64,000 nucleotides of DNA from Pseudothioclava nitratireducens (GTDB taxonomy: Bacteria > Pseudomonadota > Alphaproteobacteria > Rhodobacterales > Rhodobacteraceae): positions 92,000 through 155,999 of the forward strand of contig NZ_JARGDK010000001.1 of NCBI RefSeq assembly GCF_029210495.1, given 5' to 3'. This document shows, in pieces, positions 11,561 through 19,631 of this stretch. Every line of letters starts with the position of its first letter. Position 1 is the first letter of the stretch. The position numbers and the translations under genes are program-made. Under the pieces are notes generated by a model. That model did no database searches. It was not told the origin of the DNA and worked only from the letters and a program-made list of their open reading frames with translations.

Positions 11561-12106
11561 ATGATCCGTCTTGCAGCTCTGACCGCAATCGCAACGCTCG
11601 TCGCAGGAAGCGCCCTTGCGCAAACGAGCTTCACCCCCGGCGCGCAGTTCATGGAACAATGGGATCTGGACAGCGATGGCCGCGTGACACTCGCCGAGGC
11701 GCGCGAACAGCGTGAGAATATTTTCTACATGTTCGACCAGGACAGCGATGGCCGCTTCTCGGCGGAGGAGTTGGCCGGTGTGGATGAGCATAAGGCGCTG
11801 GAGCGCGAGGCCGGCAAAGGCCCGGGCCATAACCAGCCGCAAATGCGCGGTCAGGGCATGGGGCCGGGGCGCGGACAGGGCGGCATGGGACCCGGTCAGG
11901 GTCAAGGCCGGATGACGCAGCAAGGCCCGATGGGCATGCCTGGCTTCGACATGCCTGCCGCCGAAGGGATGCGCCTGTTCGACGCGAACCGGGACGGCAC
12001 CATCACGCAGGCCGAATTCGTCGCCGGGACGGATCAATGGTTCGCCATGCGCGACCGCAATGGCGATGGCACACTGACACCAGCCGATTTCGGCCCCGGA
12101 CGCTAA
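11561..12106 (+). CDS. Secreted EF-hand calcium-binding protein
   Basis: A 181-residue exported protein with four EF-hand loops: DLDSDGRVTLAE and DQDSDGRFSAEE in the N-terminal half, DANRDGTITQAE and DRNGDGTLTPAD at the C-terminus. Each has the D-x-D/N-x-DG calcium ligand pattern. A Sec signal peptide (MIRLAALTAIATLVAGSALA, cleaved after ALA) leads the protein. Between the two EF pairs is a low-complexity Gly/Met/Gln linker of about 55 residues. The start is fixed by GGAGGACGAA immediately before the ATG. Function beyond calcium binding in the periplasm is unknown. Confidence 0.8.
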   Translation: MIRLAALTAIATLVAGSALAQTSFTPGAQFMEQWDLDSDGRVTLAEAREQRENIFYMFDQDSDGRFSAEELAGVDEHKALEREAGKGPGHNQPQMRGQGMGPGRGQGGMGPGQGQGRMTQQGPMGMPGFDMPAAEGMRLFDANRDGTITQAEFVAGTDQWFAMRDRNGDGTLTPADFGPGR

Positions 12107-12143
12107 AGCGCCCTCCGCAAGAACCCGCTGATCGCGGAAAAAA

Positions 12144-12171
12144 GCCCGGCTGCCCCCCGTGACAGCCGGGC
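12144..12171 (+). terminator. Terminator after EF-hand gene
   Basis: GCCCGGCTG and CAGCCGGGC form a nine-base-pair stem followed by CATTTTA. Confidence 0.75.
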
Positions 12172-12213
12172 CATTTTACGAAACCCTGCGGGAAATCATC
12201 CCGGAGGGTGGAA

Positions 12214-13044
12214 ATGTCTTTCTTTAAAGCGATTCTGGCTGCTGGCGCGTTGAGCGTCGGCCTTGTTGGCTGCGGGGGCGATAGTGCGCCCCACAAGGGC
12301 GAATTGATGAGGCCAGAGTTTCTCGACCCGGCCGATTACCGCGCGCCGGGCGTGCCCGCGACCCTCGGCGATACCGACCCGCATGAATGGGGCGGCGCGG
12401 CACCGGCCCGTTACGCCGTGCACGGGATCGACGCCGCGCGCTATCAAGGACTGATCGACTTCGGCAAGGCCCGCGCCGCCGGGGTGCAGTTCGCCTGGCT
12501 CAAGGCGACCGAAGGGGGCGACCGCGTCGATCCCGGCTTTGCGCCCAACAGCCGCAATGCCCGCGCGGCGGGTGTGCCCGTGGGCGCCTATCACTTCTTC
12601 TATTTCTGCCGCCCCGCGAGCGAACAGGCCGAATGGTTCATCCGACATGTGCCCAAGCGCGCGGGCGACCTGCCCCCGGTGCTCGATATCGAGTGGAACC
12701 ACACCTCGCCCAGTTGCCGCAAACGTCCGCCCGCCGCCGAGGTCCAGCGCGAGATGCGCACCTTCCTCGACGCGCTGAGCGCGCATTACGGAACGCGTCC
12801 GGTGATCTATACGACCATCGATTTCTGGCGCGACAACGACCTCGAGCATTTCGCGGGCTACGAACTCTGGCTCCGCTCGGTGACCGCACCGCCCGAAGAG
12901 CGCTATCCGGGCACGCATTGGACCTTCTGGCAGTGGACCGGCACCGGAGTCGTGCCTGGCGTGCGGGGGATATCGGATGTGAACGCCTTCCGGGGCAATG
13001 CGGCGGCGTGGCGGGATTGGCTCGCACGACGGCTTCAGCGCTAA
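12214..13044 (+). CDS. GH25 family muramidase-like lipoprotein
   Basis: A 276-residue glycoside hydrolase family 25 protein (N,O-acetylmuramidase fold), expected to cut the glycan strand of peptidoglycan. GIDAARYQGLIDF supplies the first conserved Asp, WLKATEG and GAYHFFYF are strand motifs, and VLDIEWN carries the catalytic Asp/Glu pair. A lipobox (LVGC, Cys20) follows a hydrophobic signal, so it is probably tethered in the envelope. The ATG at 12214 is preceded by GGAGGGTGG; an in-frame GTG lies at 12208 inside that site. It ends against a convergent repeat pair. Confidence 0.82.
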   Translation: MSFFKAILAAGALSVGLVGCGGDSAPHKGELMRPEFLDPADYRAPGVPATLGDTDPHEWGGAAPARYAVHGIDAARYQGLIDFGKARAAGVQFAWLKATEGGDRVDPGFAPNSRNARAAGVPVGAYHFFYFCRPASEQAEWFIRHVPKRAGDLPPVLDIEWNHTSPSCRKRPPAAEVQREMRTFLDALSAHYGTRPVIYTTIDFWRDNDLEHFAGYELWLRSVTAPPEERYPGTHWTFWQWTGTGVVPGVRGISDVNAFRGNAAAWRDWLARRLQR

Positions 13045-13051
13045 ATGAAAA

Positions 13052-13136
13052 ACGGGGGCGCTGCCCCCGTCCTTCGGACTGCCCCGAAATACTCCGGGGA
13101 TGAATGGCCGCAGGCCCGAGGGGGCAGCGCCCCCTC
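13052..13136. repeat. Convergent pair of gene-end hairpin repeats (locus B)
   Basis: The whole 95-base gap between two convergent stop codons is repeat. ACGGGGGC-GCT-GCCCCCGT at 13052-13070 and GAGGGGGC-AGC-GCCCCCTC at 13118-13136 face each other around an AAATACTCCGGGG core (about 13088-13100). It resembles the other gene-end elements of the window and would terminate transcription from both sides. Confidence 0.7.
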
Positions 13137-13139
13137 CCC

Positions 13140-15641
13140 TTAGCCGTCCACGCGGATGCGTGCGTTCGTCGGGTCGAACGGGCAGTCTTCGGTCACGACC
13201 GCGTCCCACTCCTTGAGCAGCATCTTGACCTTCAGCTTGGTGCCCGGCGCCGCGAGATCGGGGCGCACATAGCCCATGCCGATCTGCTTGTTGAACGCAA
13301 CCGAGTAGCCCCCCGAGGTCAGCCGCCCGACCTTTTCGCCGTCGAGCAGGATCGCTTCTTTGCCCCACGGATCGGTATCGTCCGGACCGTCGATCAGCAG
13401 CGTCACGCAGCTCGCACGGAGCCCCGTGTCGATCATGGCCTGCTTGCCCTTGAAGTCTTTCTCCATGTCGATGAAGCGGTCGAGACCGGCCTCCAACGGG
13501 GTCGCATCGCGGCCGAGTTCCGTACCGAAGGCGCGGTAGCTCTTTTCCTGACGCAGCCAGTTCTGGGCGCGGGCGCCCACGAGTTTCATCCCGTGTTTCG
13601 CGCCTGCCGCCATCAGCTGATCCCAGAGGTAGCGCGACATCTCTACGGGGTGGTGAAGTTCCCAGCCAAGCTCACCCGTATAGGCCACGCGGACCGCGCG
13701 CACCGGGCACATACCCAGTTCGATGTCGCGGTAGCTCAGCCACGGGAAGCGCTTGTTCGAGAGCACGGTTTCCGGCACGCCGTCCTTGACGAGCTCATTG
13801 AGAATGGCGCGGCTGTTCGGGCCTGCCAGAGCGAAGACACCCCACTGCGTGGTGATGTCGTGGCAATCTACATAGTCGCCGCCTGCCGCACGGAAATCCT
13901 CGATGGATTTGCGCAGGAAGTCCGCGTCGTAATCGGTCCATGCGCCCGCCGAAACGAGGTAATACTCGTCGTCCTTCAGGCGGACGATGGTGTATTCGGT
14001 GCGCGTGGTGCCCGCATCGGTAAGCGCATAGGTCAGGTTGATACGCCCGACTTTCGGCAGCTTGTTGCAGGTGAAGTAATCGAGGAAGGCCGTCGCGCCG
14101 GGCCCGCGCACGAGGTGCTTGGTGAAGGCCGAGGCGTCGATCAGACCGGCGGTCTCGCGGATCGCCTTGGCCTCATCGACGGCATATTGCCACCAGCCAC
14201 CGCGACGGAAGCTGCGCGAGTCATGGTCGAAGCTCGCGGGCGCGTCCTTGGGACCGTAATAGTTCGGACGCTCCCAGCCGTTCACCTGACCGAATTGCGC
14301 GCCAAGCTCTTTCTGGCGATCGTAATTCGGCGCGGTGCGCAGCGGACGGCAGGCTTCGCGCTCTTCGTCCGGGTGGTGCAGGATGAAGACGTGCTCGTAG
14401 CACTCTTCGTTCTTGCGCGCGGCATATTCGGTGGTCATCCACGAGCCGTAGCGCTTGGGATCGAGCGACGCCATGTCGATCTCGGCCTCGCCCTCGACCA
14501 TCATCTGCGCAAGGTAGTAGCCGGTGCCGCCAGCGGCGGTGATGCCAAAGGAGAAACCCTCGGCGAGCCACATGTTGCGCAGACCCGGTGCCGGACCGAC
14601 CAGCGGGTTGCCATCCGGCGTGTAGCAGATCGGGCCGTTGAAATCGTCCTTCAGACCCACGGTTTCCGAGGTCGGCAGGCGGTAGATCATCGACATGTAT
14701 TCTTCCTCGATCCGTTCGAGGTCGAGCGGGAAGAGGTCGGCGCGGAAAGTTTCCGGCACGTCATAGAGGAACCGCGCCGGGGCGCCGCGCTCATAGGGGC
14801 CGAGGATCCAGCCGCCGCGCTCTTCGCGGACATACCACTTGGCGTCGGCATCGCGGAGCACCGGGTGCTCGGGGTTACCCTCGGCGCGCCATTTGACGAG
14901 CGCGGGGTCCGGTTCGGTCACGATGAACTGGTGTTCGACCGGGATCGCCGGGATCTTGATGCCAAGCAGGCGCGCGGTGCGCTGAGCGTGGTTGCCCGTC
15001 GCGGTCACGACATGCTCGGCATGCACGTCGATCAGCTCGCCGGAGCCGACGAGGTTGCCGCCCTTCTCGACCATCTTCTCCAGCGTCACGATCCACTCGG
15101 AGCCGGTCCATTTATACGCGTTGACCTGAAGCTTGCGCACAATCTCGACGCCGCGCTGACGCGCACCCTTGGCCATGGCCTGGGTCACGTCGGCGGGGTT
15201 GATATAGCCGTCCTGCGGGTGGAACAGCGCGCCCTTGAGGTCTTCGGTGTTGAGAAGCGGCCAACGCTCTTTCATCTGAGCGGGGGTCAGGAATTCGTGA
15301 TAGACGCCCGCAGTCTCGGCGACCGACGAATAGAGCATGTATTCGTCCATACGCTCTTGCGTCTGCGCCATCCGCAGGTTGCCGCAGATCGAGAAGCCCG
15401 CGTTGAGGCCGGTTTCAGCTTCGAGCGTCTTGTAGAAATCGACCGAGTATTTGTGGATATGCGTGGTCGCGTAGCTCATGTTGAAGAGCGGCAGCAGCCC
15501 CGCCGCATGCCAGGTCGAACCCGACGTCAGCTCGTCGCGCTCGACAAGCATCGTGTCCCAGCCAGCCTTGGCCAGATGATAGGCGACCCCGCATCCGACG
15601 GCACCGCCGCCGACGACCAGAGCTTTGACATGGGTCTTCAT
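13140..15641 (-). CDS. Dimethylglycine/sarcosine dehydrogenase-type flavoprotein with GcvT domain
   Basis: An 833-residue two-part enzyme. The N-terminal half is a DAO-fold oxidoreductase (ALVVGGGAVGCGVAYHLA) with STWHAAGL, where the His is the residue that carries covalent FAD in mammalian dimethylglycine and sarcosine dehydrogenases. The C-terminal half (about 440-833) is a GcvT/aminomethyltransferase-like folate domain (VAYTGELGWELHHPVEM; GYVRPDLAAPGTKLKV). Such enzymes demethylate dimethylglycine or sarcosine and pass the one-carbon unit to tetrahydrofolate. The exact substrate is uncertain. GAGGAG lies ahead of the ATG at 15641. No betaine-pathway partners are nearby. Confidence 0.85.
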   Translation of the reverse strand: MKTHVKALVVGGGAVGCGVAYHLAKAGWDTMLVERDELTSGSTWHAAGLLPLFNMSYATTHIHKYSVDFYKTLEAETGLNAGFSICGNLRMAQTQERMDEYMLYSSVAETAGVYHEFLTPAQMKERWPLLNTEDLKGALFHPQDGYINPADVTQAMAKGARQRGVEIVRKLQVNAYKWTGSEWIVTLEKMVEKGGNLVGSGELIDVHAEHVVTATGNHAQRTARLLGIKIPAIPVEHQFIVTEPDPALVKWRAEGNPEHPVLRDADAKWYVREERGGWILGPYERGAPARFLYDVPETFRADLFPLDLERIEEEYMSMIYRLPTSETVGLKDDFNGPICYTPDGNPLVGPAPGLRNMWLAEGFSFGITAAGGTGYYLAQMMVEGEAEIDMASLDPKRYGSWMTTEYAARKNEECYEHVFILHHPDEEREACRPLRTAPNYDRQKELGAQFGQVNGWERPNYYGPKDAPASFDHDSRSFRRGGWWQYAVDEAKAIRETAGLIDASAFTKHLVRGPGATAFLDYFTCNKLPKVGRINLTYALTDAGTTRTEYTIVRLKDDEYYLVSAGAWTDYDADFLRKSIEDFRAAGGDYVDCHDITTQWGVFALAGPNSRAILNELVKDGVPETVLSNKRFPWLSYRDIELGMCPVRAVRVAYTGELGWELHHPVEMSRYLWDQLMAAGAKHGMKLVGARAQNWLRQEKSYRAFGTELGRDATPLEAGLDRFIDMEKDFKGKQAMIDTGLRASCVTLLIDGPDDTDPWGKEAILLDGEKVGRLTSGGYSVAFNKQIGMGYVRPDLAAPGTKLKVKMLLKEWDAVVTEDCPFDPTNARIRVDG

Positions 15642-15967
15642 TGGGCAACTCCTCGCAGAACTTTTCCTTGTTCTGCCAGAAGCGCATGACGCGGGGCAAT
15701 CCGCGCCGACCTTTGCCAGACAAAAGCGACATTTTCACGCGCGAAGGGTCGCTGGCCGCAGTGGCGGGCCCGGCTTGGCGTGTGGTTTGGCGCGGGGCGC
15801 CAAGCGCTACCCGCGGCGCGCGCGAACGCCTTCCGGCCCTGTCCGGTTCCGCAAATTTTCCCGGTTTTTCTAGTGCCCCAAAGCGGAACAGAAGCCACTT
15901 CGGCCTTGTTGTCTCGACATCTGGGGCCGGCAAATGGCCGACCCGCAAACCAGTTTGGGAGATCGAC
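15642..15967. promoter_or_regulatory. Divergent intergenic region with two inverted repeats
   Basis: This 326-bp gap separates the flavoprotein gene and the PRC-barrel gene. It contains GCAGAAC-N8-GTTCTGC at 15655-15676, falling in the flavoprotein's 5' leader just upstream of its Shine-Dalgarno sequence, and TTGGCGC-GGG-GCGCCAA at 15787-15803 near the middle. Either may be an operator; the first could also fold in the mRNA near the ribosome binding site. No gene or RNA was recognised in the rest. Confidence 0.4.
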
Positions 15968-16873
15968 ATGAAAAAGCTTCTTGCGACCACCGCCCTTGGC
16001 CTGATGATGGCCATGCCCGCTCTTGCCGACAACCACGCGGCACCCGCCGGGGCCATGGCGACCGAGACTTTCTACGGCGCCGTTGACCATGCCGTGATGG
16101 CCAGTGACCTGATCGGCAAGCGCGTCTATGCGACCGAGACCGACTATGACCCCAACGCCGCGCTCACTGAAATCGACGGCAACTGGGACGACATTGGCGA
16201 GGTCAGCGACGTGATCATCGGCCTGCAAGGCGATGTCGAGGCGGTTCTGGTCGATATTGGCGGCTTCCTCGGGATCGGTGAAAAGACGGTGGCCGTGAAC
16301 CTCGGCACGCTCGCAATGATTCCCGATGGCGATAGCGAGGGCGAGTTCTTCATCGTGATGAAAGGTAACCGCGCGGCGCTCGAAGGGGCTCCGGCCTATT
16401 CGACGGACATGGATCATTCGGATGCCTCGGGGGCGATGGGGGCCGCCGAGACCCGGATCGAAAGCGCCGCGGCTGAGACCCGCACCACGATGGATGAGGC
16501 CATGCAGTCGGCAGAGACCGCTGTCAAAGACGCCGCAGCCAAGACCGAGGCGATGGCCGATGCGACCGCCGGCACGGTGGCCGCGATGACCGACCCGCGC
16601 GATATCAGCGCGCTGACCGCCGAAGACCTGACCGGTGAACCGGTCTGGGGCCCGAACGGTGACCGTGTGGGCGAGGTCGGCGAGGTTGTCCTCGATGACC
16701 AGATGAAGGTTTCCGGCATCGTGATCGACGTCGGCGGGTTCCTCGGCATCGGTGAAAAGCCGGTGGAACTCTCGCCCGGGATGGTTCAGGTCACCTCGGA
16801 CGATGCCGGCGTGACCCTGAACGTGGCGCTGACCGAGGCCGAGCTGGAGCAGCTCCCCGAATTTCAGGGCTGA
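15968..16873 (+). CDS. Exported protein with duplicated PRC-barrel domain
   Basis: A 301-residue protein with a Sec signal (MKKLLATTALGLMMAMPALA). Two PRC-barrel-like units share nearly the same hallmark: VLVDIGGFLGIGEKTVAV at roughly residues 94-111 and VIDVGGFLGIGEKPVELS at roughly 252-269, each preceded by an IGEV/VGEV strand. An Ala/Thr/Glu-rich, probably coiled-coil linker (about 155-210) joins them. PRC barrels bind small ligands or partner proteins; in the periplasm this one may respond to envelope or stress conditions, which is inference. The ATG at 15968 follows TTGGGAGATCGAC; longer in-frame sequence upstream is not signal-like. Confidence 0.75.
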   Translation: MKKLLATTALGLMMAMPALADNHAAPAGAMATETFYGAVDHAVMASDLIGKRVYATETDYDPNAALTEIDGNWDDIGEVSDVIIGLQGDVEAVLVDIGGFLGIGEKTVAVNLGTLAMIPDGDSEGEFFIVMKGNRAALEGAPAYSTDMDHSDASGAMGAAETRIESAAAETRTTMDEAMQSAETAVKDAAAKTEAMADATAGTVAAMTDPRDISALTAEDLTGEPVWGPNGDRVGEVGEVVLDDQMKVSGIVIDVGGFLGIGEKPVELSPGMVQVTSDDAGVTLNVALTEAELEQLPEFQG

Positions 16874-16895
16874 TGCCGCTCTGATCTGACGCAAA

Positions 16896-16920
16896 CGGCC
16901 CGGAGCATTGCTCCGGGCCG
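16896..16920. terminator. Bidirectional terminator between convergent genes
   Basis: CGGCCCGGAGC-ATT-GCTCCGGGCCG is an 11-base-pair perfect hairpin between the PRC-barrel and hydroxyacid dehydrogenase stop codons. Confidence 0.75.
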
Positions 16921-16939
16921 CTCAGCATTTCCGAACGCG

Positions 16940-17926
16940 TCACATGACGCCCGGCACGACCAGATCCGGCGGGCGGTGCCCATCGGCGAAGGTCTTGACG
17001 TTGATGATGACCTTCTCGCCCATCTCCGCGCGCCCCTCGACGGTCGAGGAGCCCATATGCGGCAGCAGCACGACATTCGGCATCTCGCGCAGGCGCGGGT
17101 TGACCTCGGTGCCGCGCTCGAACACGTCGAGACCCGCCCCGGCCAGTTCTCCGGCATCCAGCATCCGCGTCAGCGCGTTCTCGTCGATCACTTCGCCGCG
17201 CGAGGTGTTCACGATCACCGCCGAGGGCTTCATCATCTTCAGCCGCCGCGCATTGAGCAGGTGGAAGGTCGAGGGCGTGTGCGGACAGTTGATCGAGATG
17301 ATGTCCATCCGGCTCACCATCTGATCGAGGCTTTCCCAATAGGTCGCGCCGAGGCTCTCTTCGATCTCCGGGCGCAGACGCTTGCGGTTGTGGTAGTGAA
17401 CCTGCATCCCGAAGGCCGCCGCGCGCTTGGCGACCGCCTGACCGATCCGGCCCATGCCGAGAATGCCCAGCCGTTTGCCGCCGATCCGACCGCCGAGGAA
17501 GGCGGTGGGCGACCAGCCCTGCCACTCCCCGGCCTGCATCACGGCAAGCCCCTCGGGAATGCGACGCGTCACGGCGAGGATCAGGGCCATCACCATATCG
17601 GCGGTGTCCTCGGTAACCACGCCGGGGGTGTTCGACACCAGAACCCCGCGCTGACGGGCCGAGGCCACGTCGATATGGTCAACGCCGGCGCCGTAGTTGG
17701 CGATGAGTTTCAGCCGATCCCCAGCCGCCGCCAGCATATTGGCGTCGATCTGGTCGGTCACGCAGGGCACCAGAACATCCGCGCGGCTCATCGCGGCGAC
17801 AAGCTCTTCGCGGCTCATCCGTTCATCGGTTTCACGCAATTCCACATCGAAAAGTTCTTTCATCCGGGTCTCGACAACCTCGGGTAACCGTCGCGTCACG
17901 ACAACACTCAGCCGCGGTGCGGGCAT
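16940..17926 (-). CDS. D-isomer-specific 2-hydroxyacid dehydrogenase (glyoxylate/hydroxypyruvate reductase type)
   Basis: A 328-residue NAD(P)H-dependent dehydrogenase that would interconvert a 2-oxoacid and its D-2-hydroxyacid. The Rossmann motif is LGILGMGRIGQAVAKRA; INCPHTPSTFHLL, VNTSRGEVIDENAL and AGLDVFE are the family signatures with the catalytic Arg and Glu; LLPHMGSST carries the catalytic His. Overall character is closest to the bacterial glyoxylate/hydroxypyruvate reductase group. GAGGAG precedes the ATG at 17926. A second, more divergent enzyme of this superfamily lies at 63 kb. Confidence 0.85.
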   Translation of the reverse strand: MPAPRLSVVVTRRLPEVVETRMKELFDVELRETDERMSREELVAAMSRADVLVPCVTDQIDANMLAAAGDRLKLIANYGAGVDHIDVASARQRGVLVSNTPGVVTEDTADMVMALILAVTRRIPEGLAVMQAGEWQGWSPTAFLGGRIGGKRLGILGMGRIGQAVAKRAAAFGMQVHYHNRKRLRPEIEESLGATYWESLDQMVSRMDIISINCPHTPSTFHLLNARRLKMMKPSAVIVNTSRGEVIDENALTRMLDAGELAGAGLDVFERGTEVNPRLREMPNVVLLPHMGSSTVEGRAEMGEKVIINVKTFADGHRPPDLVVPGVM

Positions 17927-18089
17927 GGCGGTGCTCTCCTCTCTTCCAAACGTCTCGACTTAGGTGCAAAGTGACCTCCAACGGGGCGAGGCACAAGGCC
18001 CCCAAGAGCAGAAATGGCAAAAATCGGCATGTTAGCGCAATTTTCTTGCGCGCCCGATTGACGCAAACCGGACGTTGGGACGATTTCGA

Positions 18090-18617
18090 ATGATGCGAGC
18101 GGGTCTTTGGGCGGCAGCTTTGGCACTGACACTCATCGGCGGGCAAGTCTCGGCGGATTCGAGCACGGTTCAGACCGCTGCGGCGCCTGCCCGAGGTGAT
18201 GTGACCAACCTTCCGATTCCCCGATACGTGTCGCTCAAGGGGTCGACCGGGAATGCCCGGCGCGGGCCTTCTTTGTCGCACCGCATCGACTGGGTGTTCA
18301 AGCATAGCGGGATGCCATTGCGCGTGACCGCCGAGTTCGGCCACTGGCGCCGGGTCGAGGACCGCGAGGGCGCGGGCGGCTGGGTGCATTACTCGCTCCT
18401 GTCGGGCGTGCGCAATGTCATCATCGAAGAGGATATGACCGAGTTGCACATGCGCGCCGACGAGGCCTCGCAAGTGGTGGCGGTCGCCGAGGCGGGGGCC
18501 ATCATGCGGCTGGGCGCCTGCGGGCTGGACTGGTGCGAGGTGTCTTCGGACGGGGTCGATGGCTGGGTGCCGAAATCGGGTCTTTGGGGCGTCTTCCCCG
18601 ACGAAACCCGCGACTGA
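18090..18617 (+). CDS. Exported SH3-domain protein
   Basis: A 175-residue protein with an N-terminal signal (MMRAGLWAAALALTLIGGQV) and a bacterial SH3-type region from about residue 45: YVSLKGSTGNARRGPSLSHR, WVFKHSGMPLRV, WRRVEDREGAGGWVH, then a second SH3-like segment ending GWVPKSGLWG. Such proteins are expected to bind envelope polymers, but no enzymatic domain is present. ATGs at 18090 and 18093 are adjacent; no strong ribosome binding site separates them. GCGCAA-TTTTC-TTGCGC at 18035-18051 lies in the divergent promoter region. Confidence 0.75.
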   Translation: MMRAGLWAAALALTLIGGQVSADSSTVQTAAAPARGDVTNLPIPRYVSLKGSTGNARRGPSLSHRIDWVFKHSGMPLRVTAEFGHWRRVEDREGAGGWVHYSLLSGVRNVIIEEDMTELHMRADEASQVVAVAEAGAIMRLGACGLDWCEVSSDGVDGWVPKSGLWGVFPDETRD

Positions 18618-18692
18618 AATCCGTCGCTCGGTCATGACAATGCCGCGCGGGCCTGCTAGAGCGCAGACCCGGACCGAGACACGAGGCACGAG

Positions 18693-19574
18693 ATGCAGGC
18701 GGACAGTCAGATCAGGTTGAACCTTTCGGCAGGGCTGGCCTCGGTCGGGGTGGCGCTGGTGCTGGTGCTGCTCAAGCTTTGGGCCCTGATGCAGACCGGC
18801 GCGCTTTCGATCGCCGCTTCGATGGCCGATAGCGCGATGGATCTGTTGATCTCGGGCGCGGGGCTTTGGGCGATCATCTATGCCGCGCGTCCCGCCGATG
18901 ACGATCACACGTTCGGGCACAGTTCGGTCGAGGATCTGGTCTCGCTTGGGCAGGCGCTTTTCGTGATGGCGTCGGCGCTCAGCATCGGCTGGCTGGCAAT
19001 CCGGCGGCTCGTCTCTGATACGCCGCCGGATCTGGAGGCGGAAGGCGCCGGGATCGCGGTGATGTTGGTGGCTGTCGTGCTGACGGCGGGGCTGGTGCTG
19101 TGGCAGCGGCGCGTGGCGCGGCGCACCGGCAACAAGGTCGTCGCCGCCGATATGCTGCATTACGTGGGCGACCTGCTGCCGACGATTGGCGCGATCCTCG
19201 CGCTGGTGCTTTCAAAGACGATGGGGCTAAGCAAGGTCGACAGCGTAATCGCGCTGATCGCCGCGGGTCTGATGCTGCATGGCGCGCGCGGCATCGGCGC
19301 GAATGCATGGCACGCCTTGATGGACCGCGCCGCCGATCCCGAGATCGTCGCGGGGATTGAGACGATTGCGGCAGACTGGCCGGGTGTGCGCGGCTATCAC
19401 GACCTGCAAACCCGCACCGCAGGGTCCAAGCTGTTCGTGAACCTGCATATCGAGCTGGACGGCGAGCAGACCCTGCGCGAAGCCCACGACATCGGCGCCG
19501 CGCTCAAGCGAGGGATCGTCGCGGCCTATCCGCAAGCCGAGGTCATCATCCACAAGGATGTCTGGCACGGCTGA
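18693..19574 (+). CDS. Cation diffusion facilitator transporter (FieF-like)
   Basis: A 293-residue CDF transporter, a proton-coupled exporter of divalent metals from the cytoplasm. Six membrane helices occupy about residues 15-215. The metal site reads ADSAMD in TM2 and ADMLHYVGD in TM5, that is D-xxx-D and H-xxx-D, the tetrad of the FieF group (Zn, Fe, Cd). A C-terminal ferredoxin-like cytoplasmic domain follows (VRGYHDLQTRTAG; FVNLHIELDG). Metal specificity is not decided by this alone. It stands by itself, with a repeat directly after its stop codon. Confidence 0.9.
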   Translation: MQADSQIRLNLSAGLASVGVALVLVLLKLWALMQTGALSIAASMADSAMDLLISGAGLWAIIYAARPADDDHTFGHSSVEDLVSLGQALFVMASALSIGWLAIRRLVSDTPPDLEAEGAGIAVMLVAVVLTAGLVLWQRRVARRTGNKVVAADMLHYVGDLLPTIGAILALVLSKTMGLSKVDSVIALIAAGLMLHGARGIGANAWHALMDRAADPEIVAGIETIAADWPGVRGYHDLQTRTAGSKLFVNLHIELDGEQTLREAHDIGAALKRGIVAAYPQAEVIIHKDVWHG

Positions 19575-19577
19575 AGG

Positions 19578-19625
19578 CCGGGGGCTCTACCCCCGGACCC
19601 CCGGGATATTTGGAGCGATTGGAAG
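19578..19625. repeat. Gene-end repeat (locus C)
   Basis: It begins four bases after the CDF stop codon: the hairpin CCGGGGG-CTCTA-CCCCCGG (19578-19596), then CCCCCGGGATATTT and the tail GGAGCGATTGGAAG (ending 19625). The tail is the reverse complement of the CTTCCAATCGCTC tail at loci A and F. It ends seven bases before the convergent peptidase stop codon. Confidence 0.75.
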
Positions 19626-19631
19626 CCGGGA

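Noticed and set aside
13104..15689. 861-codon plus-strand frame opposite the flavoprotein gene
   Set aside because: Antisense shadow; the flavoprotein has complete FAD and GcvT motifs and a ribosome binding site.
19575..19631. Possible small peptide genes encoded by the gene-end repeats
   Set aside because: The same repeated bases give similar short peptides in several places only because the DNA is repeated; no ribosome binding sites or codon signature.
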